A stretch of 64,000 nt of DNA from contig JAXLUK010000001.1 in assembly GCA_046329555.1 (NCBI GenBank), positions 806,001 through 870,000 on the forward strand, given 5' to 3'. The DNA comes from UBA1941 sp046329555. Lineage in GTDB: Bacteria > Bacteroidota > Bacteroidia > Chitinophagales > LD1. The notes under the pieces were generated by a model that was given only the letters and a program-made list of their open reading frames with translations, ran no database searches and was not told the origin of the DNA. Shown here in pieces: positions 26,543 through 35,175 of the stretch (position 1 is its first letter; each line of letters opens with the position of its first letter). The translations under genes were made by a program, and so were the position numbers.

Positions 26543-28912
26543 TTACTGCTTAATACGATTAAACTCCTTCTCGTTCACACTTTTATTGTGGTAGCGTACT
26601 TCTTTTAAATGTCCAAAGTTGTACGTTATCGTAATGCGACCGTACCGCGTATTAAATTGTTGATTGAAATTATTTGTAATTGGCCCTTGCACCCGATAAC
26701 CCTGATTGCGCGCAGAAAACAGAAAATCGTTCCAGGTTAATTGAATACTCAGTTGATTGTTCAGAAAACTTCTGGAAACCCCTAGCGTGGCGTAATAGTA
26801 GGGCTTTCGATAGCCTACACCATCGCTCACCCACCCATAAAATTCGGCCGACAGATCAACATTCATAATTTTCGGAATCATGAATTGGTGATAAGTATTA
26901 ACATATAATTGCGGGATTAGCGGACGGAAGGTAAAGCGTCCGGAACGGTCATCAATCACATTCACATTGAGTGCCACGGTATTATAAGTATTATACCATT
27001 TTGATTCGAAGGGAATGTCGAAAGCGATATTTACCTGGTGATAGTTTTGAAGATTTCCTTTGGTAAACTGCACACTACCTGAACCCGCCTCTCCTGTTGA
27101 TACCCATTGCCATATCTTGTTTCTGGTATAAGCATAACCCAGTTTAAAAGAGTAATTTTTGAAAGAAATTTTCCATTCAAACGAATGCGTCAACTCTGGC
27201 CTGAGAAAGGAGTTCCCTCTGATGGAAGTCAATGAATCGATATACCAAACAAAAGGATCCAAATCCTGATAAACTGGTCTGTTGATTCGATGCGAATAAC
27301 TCCATACACTTCGCCAATTTTGCGTAACTAACCAATCTACCTTTGCGGTAGGAAAGAAATTAAAATAGGTAGTATCAAAAACAGTTTGATTCAACTTTTT
27401 TGAAAATCCTTTTACGGAAGAAACTTCGGCCCGGGTACCAAAGCTAAAACGGAACGCCTGATATTTCCAATTGAACAAGGCGTAGGCCGCGGGAACAATT
27501 TCGCGATATACGAAGTTATTGGCGTATTGCGGATAATCTTGCCAAACGATGCTGCCATCAGCTTTGGAACGTATCGCCATAGCGCTGCTATTTACCGTAT
27601 GCGCATACTTGGCGCCAAAGGCCATGCTAAATCCATCACCCAATTGTTTAACTACATCCAATTGCGCAGTAATCAGGTGAATTTGATTGGAACCATCATT
27701 AGCGCGTAAAGCTGCCCATTGCTCTGTAGCGCGTGAAATCGTTTCAGCAATACGGTCGTGTAGTGCCGTTTGGAAATTGCAATACTGTGCTCCGAAAAAC
27801 AGCGTACTTCCAGAAGAATCTAACTGATGATTAACGTTTACATTAAGTGCATTGTTCATGTTTATCGTACGCGCTGCATTTCGCATCGCAATAGTTGTAA
27901 CTGAAGCATCTGTTCCATTGGTTACCCCCTGATTTCTAACGTCCAGATCAAACAGGTTATACAAGCCATCATATTGAAGTGAAACATCGGTTTTATCAGA
28001 GGGGTGAAACTCCATCCCGAATCGGTAATTCGCTACGTAGGTTGACCTGGGATGCTCTTCATAGTAACTATTTGTCACTATATCGCCGCTTGCTGTGTTG
28101 GTCTTAGTGCTGTAGCGGTTGTTGGCCCAATCTGTTCCCGAAGCCAGCGCATATCCAGCAGACATCCCCAACTTCTTCTTTTGCCAGTTCAACGATGCAT
28201 CCAGGTTATTTTGAAAATGTCTTCCATAGGTAGCGGTTTCGGTAACCGTACCTGTGATACCTTCGCTGTCATTGGGTTTCAATTTGATGACCACTACCGC
28301 GCGGCCGTTTGCATCATAGCGAGCTGATGGATTGCTGATAATTTCCACTGATTGAATTTGATCGGGGGGATAGCTTCGCAAAGTTTCCAGTGTGATTTGC
28401 TTTCCGCGCAGATAAATAAGTGCTTCTCCCGTTCCGAACAAAAACAACTTACCACCGGCTAAAGAAATACCGGGAACTTTCTGCAACAACTCAGTAGTTG
28501 AAGCCGTGGCAGCCAGCAACGTATGCTCAACATTAATTCGGGCGCCCTCATCGGTTCGCTGATATAAAGGTTTCCGGGCAGTCACTTCCACCTCGCGAGC
28601 GGTGATGGCCAATGGTTCCAATATCAAATTGCCGATATGAAGGGGCATCGAACTATCTGATATTTGTACCGCCACTTTCCGGCTGGCATAATCGGGAACC
28701 TGAATCACTAATTCATAATTACCCGCCTCCAGATTCATCAATAAGTTCCCTTTGTCAAAAGAAGTAAAACGAACAAGCGATGAGTCGCCATTGCGGTAAA
28801 CCAACACATCGCCCTGCAGTGCCCGATTTCGTTGATCAGTAATAAACGCCGTACACTGCGCCAGAATTTGATTCGCAGTTAGAAGAAAAGCAAAAAGTAA
28901 ACCCATGCGCAT
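26543..28912 (-). CDS. TonB-dependent-receptor-like outer membrane beta-barrel protein
   Basis: 789 aa. Signal peptide (ANQILAQ), then a carboxypeptidase-regulatory-like beta domain (about 20-105, AFITDQRNRALQGDVLVYRNGD), a plug domain (about 110-215: TARKPLYQRTDEGARINVEHT, LLQKVPGISL, IYLRGKQITLETLRSYPPDQ, VEIISNPSARYDANG) and a C-terminal beta-barrel of the OMP_b-brl_3 type. These proteins are TonB-receptor relatives common in Bacteroidota; the ligand is unknown. The gene starts with two close Met codons. A 16-bp sequence about 57 bp upstream (28969-28984) is repeated exactly upstream of the next regulator gene, suggesting common control. Confidence 0.85.
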   Translation of the reverse strand: MRMGLLFAFLLTANQILAQCTAFITDQRNRALQGDVLVYRNGDSSLVRFTSFDKGNLLMNLEAGNYELVIQVPDYASRKVAVQISDSSMPLHIGNLILEPLAITAREVEVTARKPLYQRTDEGARINVEHTLLAATASTTELLQKVPGISLAGGKLFLFGTGEALIYLRGKQITLETLRSYPPDQIQSVEIISNPSARYDANGRAVVVIKLKPNDSEGITGTVTETATYGRHFQNNLDASLNWQKKKLGMSAGYALASGTDWANNRYSTKTNTASGDIVTNSYYEEHPRSTYVANYRFGMEFHPSDKTDVSLQYDGLYNLFDLDVRNQGVTNGTDASVTTIAMRNAARTINMNNALNVNVNHQLDSSGSTLFFGAQYCNFQTALHDRIAETISRATEQWAALRANDGSNQIHLITAQLDVVKQLGDGFSMAFGAKYAHTVNSSAMAIRSKADGSIVWQDYPQYANNFVYREIVPAAYALFNWKYQAFRFSFGTRAEVSSVKGFSKKLNQTVFDTTYFNFFPTAKVDWLVTQNWRSVWSYSHRINRPVYQDLDPFVWYIDSLTSIRGNSFLRPELTHSFEWKISFKNYSFKLGYAYTRNKIWQWVSTGEAGSGSVQFTKGNLQNYHQVNIAFDIPFESKWYNTYNTVALNVNVIDDRSGRFTFRPLIPQLYVNTYHQFMIPKIMNVDLSAEFYGWVSDGVGYRKPYYYATLGVSRSFLNNQLSIQLTWNDFLFSARNQGYRVQGPITNNFNQQFNTRYGRITITYNFGHLKEVRYHNKSVNEKEFNRIKQ

Positions 28913-28968
28913 AGCTCATTTTTTTTACAAATGACGCTGAAGCGCACTAAAGCCGGTGGCCACACCAC

Positions 28969-28984
28969 CGACATTTTCGGCCAT
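28969..28984 (-). promoter_or_regulatory. Putative operator upstream of the outer-membrane receptor gene
   Basis: CGACATTTTCGGCCAT (plus strand) recurs exactly at 29984-29999. Both copies lie 57-62 bp upstream of a start codon on the same strand, and the next six bases match except for two (pattern nCnATC). CCGA-CATTT-TCGG within this copy is an imperfect dyad. Best explained as a binding site for the GlxA-type regulator encoded between the copies. Confidence 0.5.
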
Positions 28985-28992
28985 ACTATCCG

Positions 28993-29922
28993 TTAATTTA
29001 AATGAGACATCGCACTAATCAGGCGGCTCACCTGACGCTCGCTGCGTAAACCACAATGAGCTGCAATTTGGTGACGCGACAAATCTGGCCGGTTCAGTAA
29101 CTCCTGAATCCGCTCTTTGCGCAGGGTGGTAATATACTCATTAACGGTAACGCCGGTCTCCCGTTTAAAGATGCGTGTGAAGTTACGCGTACTCATATTC
29201 GCCATCCGTGCCAACTCGTCAAGATTGATTCGCTTCCGCAAATTATCATGAAGCCAATCCTGCACCTTGTGAATGCCCGAGTGGATATGATTCCGGTAAT
29301 CGAAAAACTCGCTTTGTTGTGGGTGATGCTGCCCTCTTCGATTATAAATGACCATTTCCCGCGCAACGCGATGCGCAAAAAACGGCCCCATTAACTGCTC
29401 AACGATATACAGGGCCATATCCACTCCTGAAGCGATACCAGCACTGGTATAAAGATTACCATCATGGGTAAACAATACGTTCTCCTGTACCTGCAAGCTG
29501 GGAAACCGCCTTTGCAGTTCTTTCGTTTTTTTCCAATGGGTAGTACACCTTCTTCCCCGCAGGATGCCAGCATGCGCCAAAGCATAGGCCCCCGAGCAAA
29601 TACTACATACATTCACACCCTTGTCATATTGCCGCCTAATCCAATCAAAAAATCTGGTTTGACTCATAAACTCCTCCGATTCCAAATAGCGAATACGAGG
29701 CCCCGGAATAATTAGATAATCTCCTTCTTGTAGCTGGATAGATTTATAATGGGGTAGTTGCAAGATAGGTATACCGGAAGAGGTACAACCACTATCTTTG
29801 AGCACCGCATGCGCAATAGTGAACGGCGCTCCTGCATCTATGGCTTCCAGCAACACTTGCTCTGGTCCGGCCAAATCCATTAAATGCACTTCAGGCAGCA
29901 GAATAAAAACAAAATGAGTCAT
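28993..29922 (-). CDS. GlxA-family transcriptional regulator (DJ-1/PfpI + AraC HTH)
   Basis: 309 aa. Start MTHFVFILLPEVHLMDLAGP (29920-29922) fits the family N-terminus; a Met 48 nt upstream adds no domain. Residues about 1-190 are a DJ-1/PfpI-like sensor domain with the nucleophile-elbow-like CSICSGAYALAHAGIL and RRCTTHWKKT. Residues about 215-309 are a double helix-turn-helix AraC domain (INLDELARMANMSTRNFTRIFKRETG, then a second HTH). The second HTH looks short: the usual GFxSxxxFSRxFKR is replaced by GLRSERQVSRLISAM. The ligand is unknown. It likely regulates itself and the adjacent receptor through the 16-bp repeated element. Confidence 0.87.
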   Translation of the reverse strand: MTHFVFILLPEVHLMDLAGPEQVLLEAIDAGAPFTIAHAVLKDSGCTSSGIPILQLPHYKSIQLQEGDYLIIPGPRIRYLESEEFMSQTRFFDWIRRQYDKGVNVCSICSGAYALAHAGILRGRRCTTHWKKTKELQRRFPSLQVQENVLFTHDGNLYTSAGIASGVDMALYIVEQLMGPFFAHRVAREMVIYNRRGQHHPQQSEFFDYRNHIHSGIHKVQDWLHDNLRKRINLDELARMANMSTRNFTRIFKRETGVTVNEYITTLRKERIQELLNRPDLSRHQIAAHCGLRSERQVSRLISAMSHLN

Positions 29923-29983
29923 ACCTACAAGGAGTTTACCACTCGAATGTACGACTTCATCCCCACACAAAGAGCCAATAAAA

Positions 29984-29999
29984 CGACATTTTCGGCCAT
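29984..29999 (-). promoter_or_regulatory. Putative operator upstream of the GlxA-type regulator
   Basis: Second exact copy of CGACATTTTCGGCCAT, 62 bp upstream of the regulator's start codon, in the same orientation as the copy at 28969-28984. It lies only 5 bp from the end of the ohrR-like gene, so it belongs to the regulator's promoter region and not to coding sequence. Confidence 0.5.
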
Positions 30000-30003
30000 T
30001 CCA

Positions 30004-30456
30004 TCAAGGCGCAGCAGATAACTGCATCCGGGTAACGAACTGGTCCGTTAATTGCTTCAGCTCACGCAAATCACTTAGGTGAAGACCTGCCTTTAACAGA
30101 TGTCTCCTTAACGCCTCCGGTATCAACTTCGCCTTCATCTTTAAACGCTTGCCTTTAGATGTTAAGGACACCAACACCTTGCGTTCATCATGAAGATTCC
30201 TTCTACGTTGCACCATCGCCTTTTCTTCTAATCGCTTCAATAATGGGGTAATGGTGTTCGTATCTAATAACAACCTTTCTGCAATTTCTGTAACTGAAAG
30301 TTCGTGATGCTCCCATAGTACCAGCATGACCAGGTATTGCGGATACGTTAGGCCAATAGCCTTCAAATGCGGCTCATACACCTGCATGGTTAGGCGGGCC
30401 GCAGCGTACAACGGAAAGCACAATTGCTGTTGCAGATACAACGCCTCCTCCATCAA
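30004..30456 (-). CDS. ohrR: OhrR-type MarR-family peroxide sensor/repressor
   Basis: 150-aa winged-helix regulator. The N-terminus LQQQLCFPLYAAARL matches the OhrR sensing region; Cys13 corresponds to the peroxidatic Cys that organic hydroperoxides oxidise. Wing/HTH: LSVTEIAERLLLDTNTITPLLKRLEEKAMVQRRR. No second Cys is present in the C-terminal half, so it would be a one-Cys OhrR like that of Bacillus subtilis, regulated by mixed disulfide formation. It immediately follows the glutathione peroxidase gene (stop and start are adjacent), and a tandem palindrome stands in front of the pair, so it most likely represses its own operon until peroxide stress. Confidence 0.87.
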   Translation of the reverse strand: MMEEALYLQQQLCFPLYAAARLTMQVYEPHLKAIGLTYPQYLVMLVLWEHHELSVTEIAERLLLDTNTITPLLKRLEEKAMVQRRRNLHDERKVLVSLTSKGKRLKMKAKLIPEALRRHLLKAGLHLSDLRELKQLTDQFVTRMQLSAAP

Positions 30457-31044
30457 TTACAGTATTTTTTCAATATCGCCCGCCATTCCGGCCGGCGTAG
30501 AAATTGGCTCAAAGCGCTTTACCGGCTTGCCGCTTTTGTCAATCAGAAACTTGGTGAAATTCCATTTGATGGAAGTGCCGGTGAGTTTGCTTAACCATCC
30601 TCCGGATTCCTTTTTTAGATAAACAAAAACCGGGTGTGCACCAGCACCATTGACATCAATTTTGCTGAACATGGGAAAGCTGACACCATAATTTACCGAA
30701 CAGAACTGCGAAATCTCTTCGGATGTACCGGGCTCTTGTTCGCCGAACTGATTGCAGGGAAAACCCAAAATCACCAGACCGCGGTCTTTGTATTTCTGAT
30801 ACAGCGCTTCGAGACCTCCATACTGCGGCGTTAAGCCGCATTTGCTGGCCGTATTCACCACAATAATGGTTTTGCCTTTGAATCGGCTCATCGGCACTGT
30901 TTTGCCCGAAAGATCGGTGGCTTCCAGCTCATAGAAAGAAGTAGTATTCATGATTCGTTCATTTTTTTCAAGATAAGCCAAACGCAACCGCCAACCGGCC
31001 AGCAACAACACCAATAACAACAACCACCACTTCCCGCGCCGCAT
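30457..31044 (-). CDS. Glutathione peroxidase (thioredoxin-type GPx)
   Basis: 195 aa as drawn. Catalytic Cys69 in NTASKCGLTPQY, Gln in FPCNQFGEQEPG (Gln99; Cys97 beside it) and the Trp-Asn pair in IKWNFTKFLID form the GPx tetrad. Bacterial Cys-GPx enzymes reduce hydroperoxides mostly with thioredoxin. The first ~30 residues are a hydrophobic signal anchor (KWWLLLLVLLLAGW), which would place the enzyme in the periplasm or on the membrane. An alternative start at Met32 (30949-30951) would make it cytoplasmic. The operator ends only 2 bp before the first ATG, leaving the choice open. Co-transcribed with ohrR. Confidence 0.87.
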   Translation of the reverse strand: MRRGKWWLLLLVLLLAGWRLRLAYLEKNERIMNTTSFYELEATDLSGKTVPMSRFKGKTIIVVNTASKCGLTPQYGGLEALYQKYKDRGLVILGFPCNQFGEQEPGTSEEISQFCSVNYGVSFPMFSKIDVNGAGAHPVFVYLKKESGGWLSKLTGTSIKWNFTKFLIDKSGKPVKRFEPISTPAGMAGDIEKIL

Positions 31045-31046
31045 TG

Positions 31047-31080
31047 TATATCGTTTGCGATTATATCGTTTACGATATAA
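31047..31080 (-). promoter_or_regulatory. Tandem palindromic operator for the GPx-ohrR operon
   Basis: TTATATCGTTTACGATATAA (31061-31080) has perfect 9-bp arms around TT. A second, imperfect copy, TATATCGTTTGCGATTATA (31047-31065), precedes it at a 15-bp shift. MarR/OhrR dimers bind such AT-rich dyads. The location next to the GPx start and the presence of ohrR in the same operon suggest autorepression. Confidence 0.65.
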
Positions 31081-31121
31081 AAATATGGATTTTCCCCGAA
31101 ATAGAAAAATGGAGCTTTAGT

Positions 31122-32987
31122 CTAACGTACGGTAAACCGTTTCTTAACCAACAAATTGCCTTCGCTTTCCAACGCTACAGCATAAATACCTGCTGCCAAT
31201 TGTCGGGTAGAAAACTGAATACGATGTTCACCAGCACCCAGGTAGGTTGATGATACAGGCACTTCAGTTATGGCGCCATTCATCGCCATTACCTTCATGG
31301 TAATAAATCGTGGCTTGTGGTTATTGAACTTCAACGTCACCAAATCCTGATCGGCAGGAACAGGATATAACTGCGCATCGCCTGATTCCGACGCCGCATC
31401 TGCTACTCCGGTAGGAAATCCTTCTGAAATTTTTGAAATGACATTCGTCCAACCGTGCGCCGTATTACCTGAACCCATAAAGGTCCATGCCTCTCTACCA
31501 CTGGCATTAAAGTTTCTGCAAATCGCTGAATAATCACCCCACCTCGACATATTATTTGATGGCGATTTGTTGACATAGCTTTTACCTGTATCTACCAAAA
31601 ATATATCGCCGATGCTCATATCGTTATTCATGATGAAGGCCAACGACCCCGGAAATGCTTGAGAAGGTGAATGCGCTACATGAATTAACGATACCTGAGG
31701 CGCAGATGCTGTGCCCCAATTCACAATAGAAGGATAGCTTAAATCGGCTGCGCTAACCGCCAAAACATAATTTTGTGCTTGCCAACCTTGCGCTGAAGCG
31801 GTAAGGCGTGCATAATAAATGCCATTATATTGGGTAGAAGTGACGGTAGTATGTACGCTGTGAATAATCCCGTTAAGATAATAAGCGTCCTTTAATCTGG
31901 CATCACCCGGATTAAGCCCTATGGTGGTGCCCGCTTGAACTGCAGCTACCGGATTGTTGTACGTTTCCGGTAATTGGATGAAGATATCTGTGCGCACCGG
32001 CAAATTGGCGCTGGCGGCCTTACCTACAATGGTGTAGATTGATACGGTATCTGTTGGGCCGCCTGCCTGCCCGGGGCGTTGCAAACTCAATACATACATA
32101 CTGTCGCCGTAATCACCACAGCGACCTTCACCCACTGGCATTAACGTAGAATTTCCTTTGCTGCTGAAATTATCCCAGTGCACCATGGGCACAGCGGTAT
32201 CGCCATTAAACAAAGCCTGCTTATCTATCTGAAACAAATAGGCGTCGGTAAGCGCAGTTCCGGAATACAAATTACCACTGATGAAAAGATCTGATTTGGA
32301 AAACGCCATTGAGGGATGGTCAAACCAATATCCCTTATTCAAAAAATCGCCCTTGATGGTATATACATTCCAATCCGAAAGCGGATCTTCACTGGTGGAT
32401 GTCATCACGACGATTTGCGAAGTGCTGGCCAATGCATCACAGGTTATGGCAGCCATCATAAATCTATGGTTGGTGCAATCGTACCGAATGCGGGGATCAC
32501 ACAAGCGGGAGGATAGTATAGTGATATTGGAATCGTTGCCCTGGATATGCCCAAGAAGCGACTTGGTGTATAATAGATTCCCAAAAGTATCCGATATGTT
32601 TACGTTCGCATTTACCGCCGAAATAATTTGCCCTGTACCATTTATCGCTATAGCGTAATCAGGCGGCATGGTGGTGGTAGCGTTGGCCACGAACTGCGTT
32701 CCGATTTCAATTCCCGCAGCTCTACTACTTCTCGCCGTAAAATTGCCCGTTGGCGCACCAGAAGCCTTGCTTCGCTTCAGTTCTAAATTCGCCTGTTGAA
32801 GGTCAACCTCCAGGTCATCATCTGCCTTATCGCGCACCAATTCAAACGTTGGTCGCAATTGAATATGGTCAGATTGAAGCGCCACTTTTCTGGTTAACTG
32901 AAGGCTGCACTTATGGCCGGTTGCAGCAGACTGACCATAACCATAATTTAAAGCAAACAGCGTGAGTAGAAGAATCAATACCCGCAT
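31122..32987 (-). CDS. Large secreted protein with T9SS type A sorting domain
   Basis: 621 aa. Start MRVLILLLTLFALNYGYGQ (32985-32987) gives the signal peptide; the longer in-frame start has no such sequence. The body (about 90-530) reads as a beta-propeller-like or surface-repeat domain with SSRLCDPRIRYDCTNHRFMMAAITCD and FDHPSMAFSKSDLFISGN. The end is a T9SS type A domain: AQLYPVPADQDLVTLKFNN, MKVMAMNGAI, LAAGIYAVALESEG and KKRFTVR. Expected outside the cell; enzymatic activity not recognised. It lies 63 bp downstream of ftsY on the same strand. Confidence 0.8.
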   Translation of the reverse strand: MRVLILLLTLFALNYGYGQSAATGHKCSLQLTRKVALQSDHIQLRPTFELVRDKADDDLEVDLQQANLELKRSKASGAPTGNFTARSSRAAGIEIGTQFVANATTTMPPDYAIAINGTGQIISAVNANVNISDTFGNLLYTKSLLGHIQGNDSNITILSSRLCDPRIRYDCTNHRFMMAAITCDALASTSQIVVMTSTSEDPLSDWNVYTIKGDFLNKGYWFDHPSMAFSKSDLFISGNLYSGTALTDAYLFQIDKQALFNGDTAVPMVHWDNFSSKGNSTLMPVGEGRCGDYGDSMYVLSLQRPGQAGGPTDTVSIYTIVGKAASANLPVRTDIFIQLPETYNNPVAAVQAGTTIGLNPGDARLKDAYYLNGIIHSVHTTVTSTQYNGIYYARLTASAQGWQAQNYVLAVSAADLSYPSIVNWGTASAPQVSLIHVAHSPSQAFPGSLAFIMNNDMSIGDIFLVDTGKSYVNKSPSNNMSRWGDYSAICRNFNASGREAWTFMGSGNTAHGWTNVISKISEGFPTGVADAASESGDAQLYPVPADQDLVTLKFNNHKPRFITMKVMAMNGAITEVPVSSTYLGAGEHRIQFSTRQLAAGIYAVALESEGNLLVKKRFTVR

Positions 32988-33050
32988 AGTTGATTTTTTA
33001 GTTATATCTTTTAAAGATATATAAAACTCGCAATGCGGCCGCAGCAAAGC

Positions 33051-33983
33051 TTAGGCAAACAACGTCTCTACAAACAGCGCAGGATCAAACAACTGTAGTT
33101 TGTCGATGGCTTCGCCTACACCAATATATTTTACGGGTATATTAAACTGATCAGAAATACCAATCACCACGCCGCCCTTGGCTGTACCATCCAATTTGGT
33201 AATGGCCAGCGCGCTCACCTGCGTGGCCGCCGTAAACTGGCGCGCCTGCTCCACCGCGTTTTGTCCGGTGCTGCCATCCAGTACCAGCAACACTTCATGA
33301 GGCGCATCCGGAATTACCTTCTGCATCACGCGACGAATTTTGGTGAGCTCATTCATCAAATCAATGCGGTTGTGCAAACGCCCTGCCGTATCAATAATCA
33401 CCACATCGGCCTGTACGGCCACACCTTTTTCCAGCGCCTGAAACGCCACCGAAGCAGGATCAGCATTCAAAGCGCCCTGAATCATATCCACTCCGCTGCG
33501 CTGGGCCCAAACCGCCAGTTGATCAACGGCGGCGGCGCGAAACGTATCGGCAGCGCCCAGCACCACTTTTTTGCCATTGTTCTTGAACAAATGCGCCAGC
33601 TTGCCAATGGTAGTGGTTTTGCCCGCACCATTCACGCCTACCACCATCATCACATACGGTTTTTTGGTGTCAGAAGTATCAGCAGGATGTTGCTTGAGCA
33701 AGGCGGCTATTTCATCTTTCATGATGCCGTTCAGTTCAGCGGTAGAGGTGAATTTATCGCGCGCCACCCGGGCTTCAATGTTCTTGATAATTTTTACGGT
33801 TGTTTGCAGCCCAACATCTGAAGAAATCAGTGCTTCTTCCAGGTGATCCAGGACTTCATCATCAATTTTAGTTTTTCCGGCTACCGCGCGGGCAATTTTT
33901 CCAAAGAAGCCCTCCTTTGTTTTTTCTAACCCTTTGTTGAGGTCGTCTTTCTTGTTTTTCGAAAAGAAATCAAATAAACCCAC
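33051..33983 (-). CDS. ftsY: Signal recognition particle receptor FtsY
   Basis: 310-aa SRP GTPase that docks ribosome-SRP complexes at the inner membrane. NG domain only, with a short basic N-terminus (GLFDFFSKNKKDDL) as in most Bacteroidota. G1 GVNGAGKTTTIGKLA, DTFRAAAVDQL, G3 DTAGRLHNRIDLMNEL, ALTKLDGTAKGG-type motif (here AITKLDGTAKGG) and the C-terminal GVGEAIDKLQLFDP. In many Bacteroidota ftsY follows rpmB-rpmG-DUF4295; here those genes are 3.6 kb upstream on the same strand, separated by repeats and an opposite-strand T9SS gene. Confidence 0.96.
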   Translation of the reverse strand: MGLFDFFSKNKKDDLNKGLEKTKEGFFGKIARAVAGKTKIDDEVLDHLEEALISSDVGLQTTVKIIKNIEARVARDKFTSTAELNGIMKDEIAALLKQHPADTSDTKKPYVMMVVGVNGAGKTTTIGKLAHLFKNNGKKVVLGAADTFRAAAVDQLAVWAQRSGVDMIQGALNADPASVAFQALEKGVAVQADVVIIDTAGRLHNRIDLMNELTKIRRVMQKVIPDAPHEVLLVLDGSTGQNAVEQARQFTAATQVSALAITKLDGTAKGGVVIGISDQFNIPVKYIGVGEAIDKLQLFDPALFVETLFA

Positions 33984-33989
33984 GGTTCA

Positions 33990-35165
33990 ATTTTGGGGCG
34001 AATATAAGCAGTCTTTTCAAGCAGGCGGGATTACAGCGGGAGCGCGATGTGGGTGGGGGGTGTGGGACTGTTCGATGTTCGACTTTTCGATGTTCGATGG
34101 TTCGATGTTTGACGATTTGGGACGTTTGGGACGATATGGACTTTTTGGACGATGGGGACTTGCTGAATAATCGGGAGGTGAATCGTGGCAAGAAGTAGAT
34201 GCGGTTTGTAACCGCAGCAATCAATTGGGTTAAACGTCATGAATTGATCGCTGGCCGCGAGATGCGGTGCTACCCCTGCTGGTCGTAGCGTTTAGACTCA
34301 TTTCTGGAACTTACCTGAATTTTGCTTTCGCTACGACCAACGGAGAAAGGCGATTAAGAGATTAGCGTAACGATGCGCCGCGTCTCGCGGCTGGGGCGCG
34401 ACAACTTAAGTTTTCTTAATAGAGCGGAATCGACATGTTCCATTCTGGCAACAGGATAATCATTCTGTAGAACTAACCACCAATGAAGCGCCGGAGACTT
34501 GCGCGAGATGGCTGGATTGATCGGCCTGGCCGCGGGACGCGGCGCTTCTAAGCGCAAATCTCTTTCTCAATAAATTCGTTGGACGTAGCGAATGGAAAAT
34601 GGAGTAAATTTGGAAATGAGTCTCAACGCTACGCCCAGCATGCGAAATTTACAATAAAGCTTTGCATGTTGGAGTGGATTGATCAGTCTGGCCGCGGGAC
34701 GCGGCGCCTCTAAGCGTCAATCTCTTTCTCAACAAATTCGTTGGACGTAGCGAATGGAAAATGGAGTAAATTTGGAAATGAGTCTCAACGCTACGCCCAG
34801 CATGCCGTTCCAACATCGTAAGTCTTTTCAGATGCTGCTCCAAAAAAGGATTTTCGCTCCGCCCCCTCGCGCTCGTGGCAAGTGCCATAAGGTGCGCGGA
34901 AGCGATGTTCGACGTTAGGGACCATGGGGACTGTTGGGGCGGTTGGGACTTGCTGAATAATGGTGTGGTTTTCTAATGGGTATAGTGTTCCAATGACAAG
35001 GCCAGTGAGCCCAAATCAATTTACCATTTACAATTCACAATTTGCTGGGGTTTGCGCTAAAACTACGAGCTGCAGAACCAATGCCGCCGCAATTACCGGG
35101 AAATAATGACTAAATTCTTACTAAATGCGCTTTTAAGGCCTTACCCATCTTAGATTTACAGGAAT
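33990..35165. repeat. Intergenic repeat cluster 5
   Basis: About 1.2 kb without a gene. From left: TTCGATGTTCGA and GGGACG minisatellite units (34070-34165); a 223-bp module (34277-34499) that recurs in the same orientation at 36851-37072; two 124-bp units (34519-34642 and 34681-34804) about 95% identical at 162-bp spacing; a module (34806-34895) that is the inverse of 18980-19060; more minisatellite (34905-34965); and a module (34955-35030) related to clusters 2 and 4. Repeat cores bounded by CGTAGCG/CGCTACG lie at 34284-34335, 34584-34633 and 34746-34795. Confidence 0.85.
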
Positions 35166-35175
35166 AAAAACTGTC

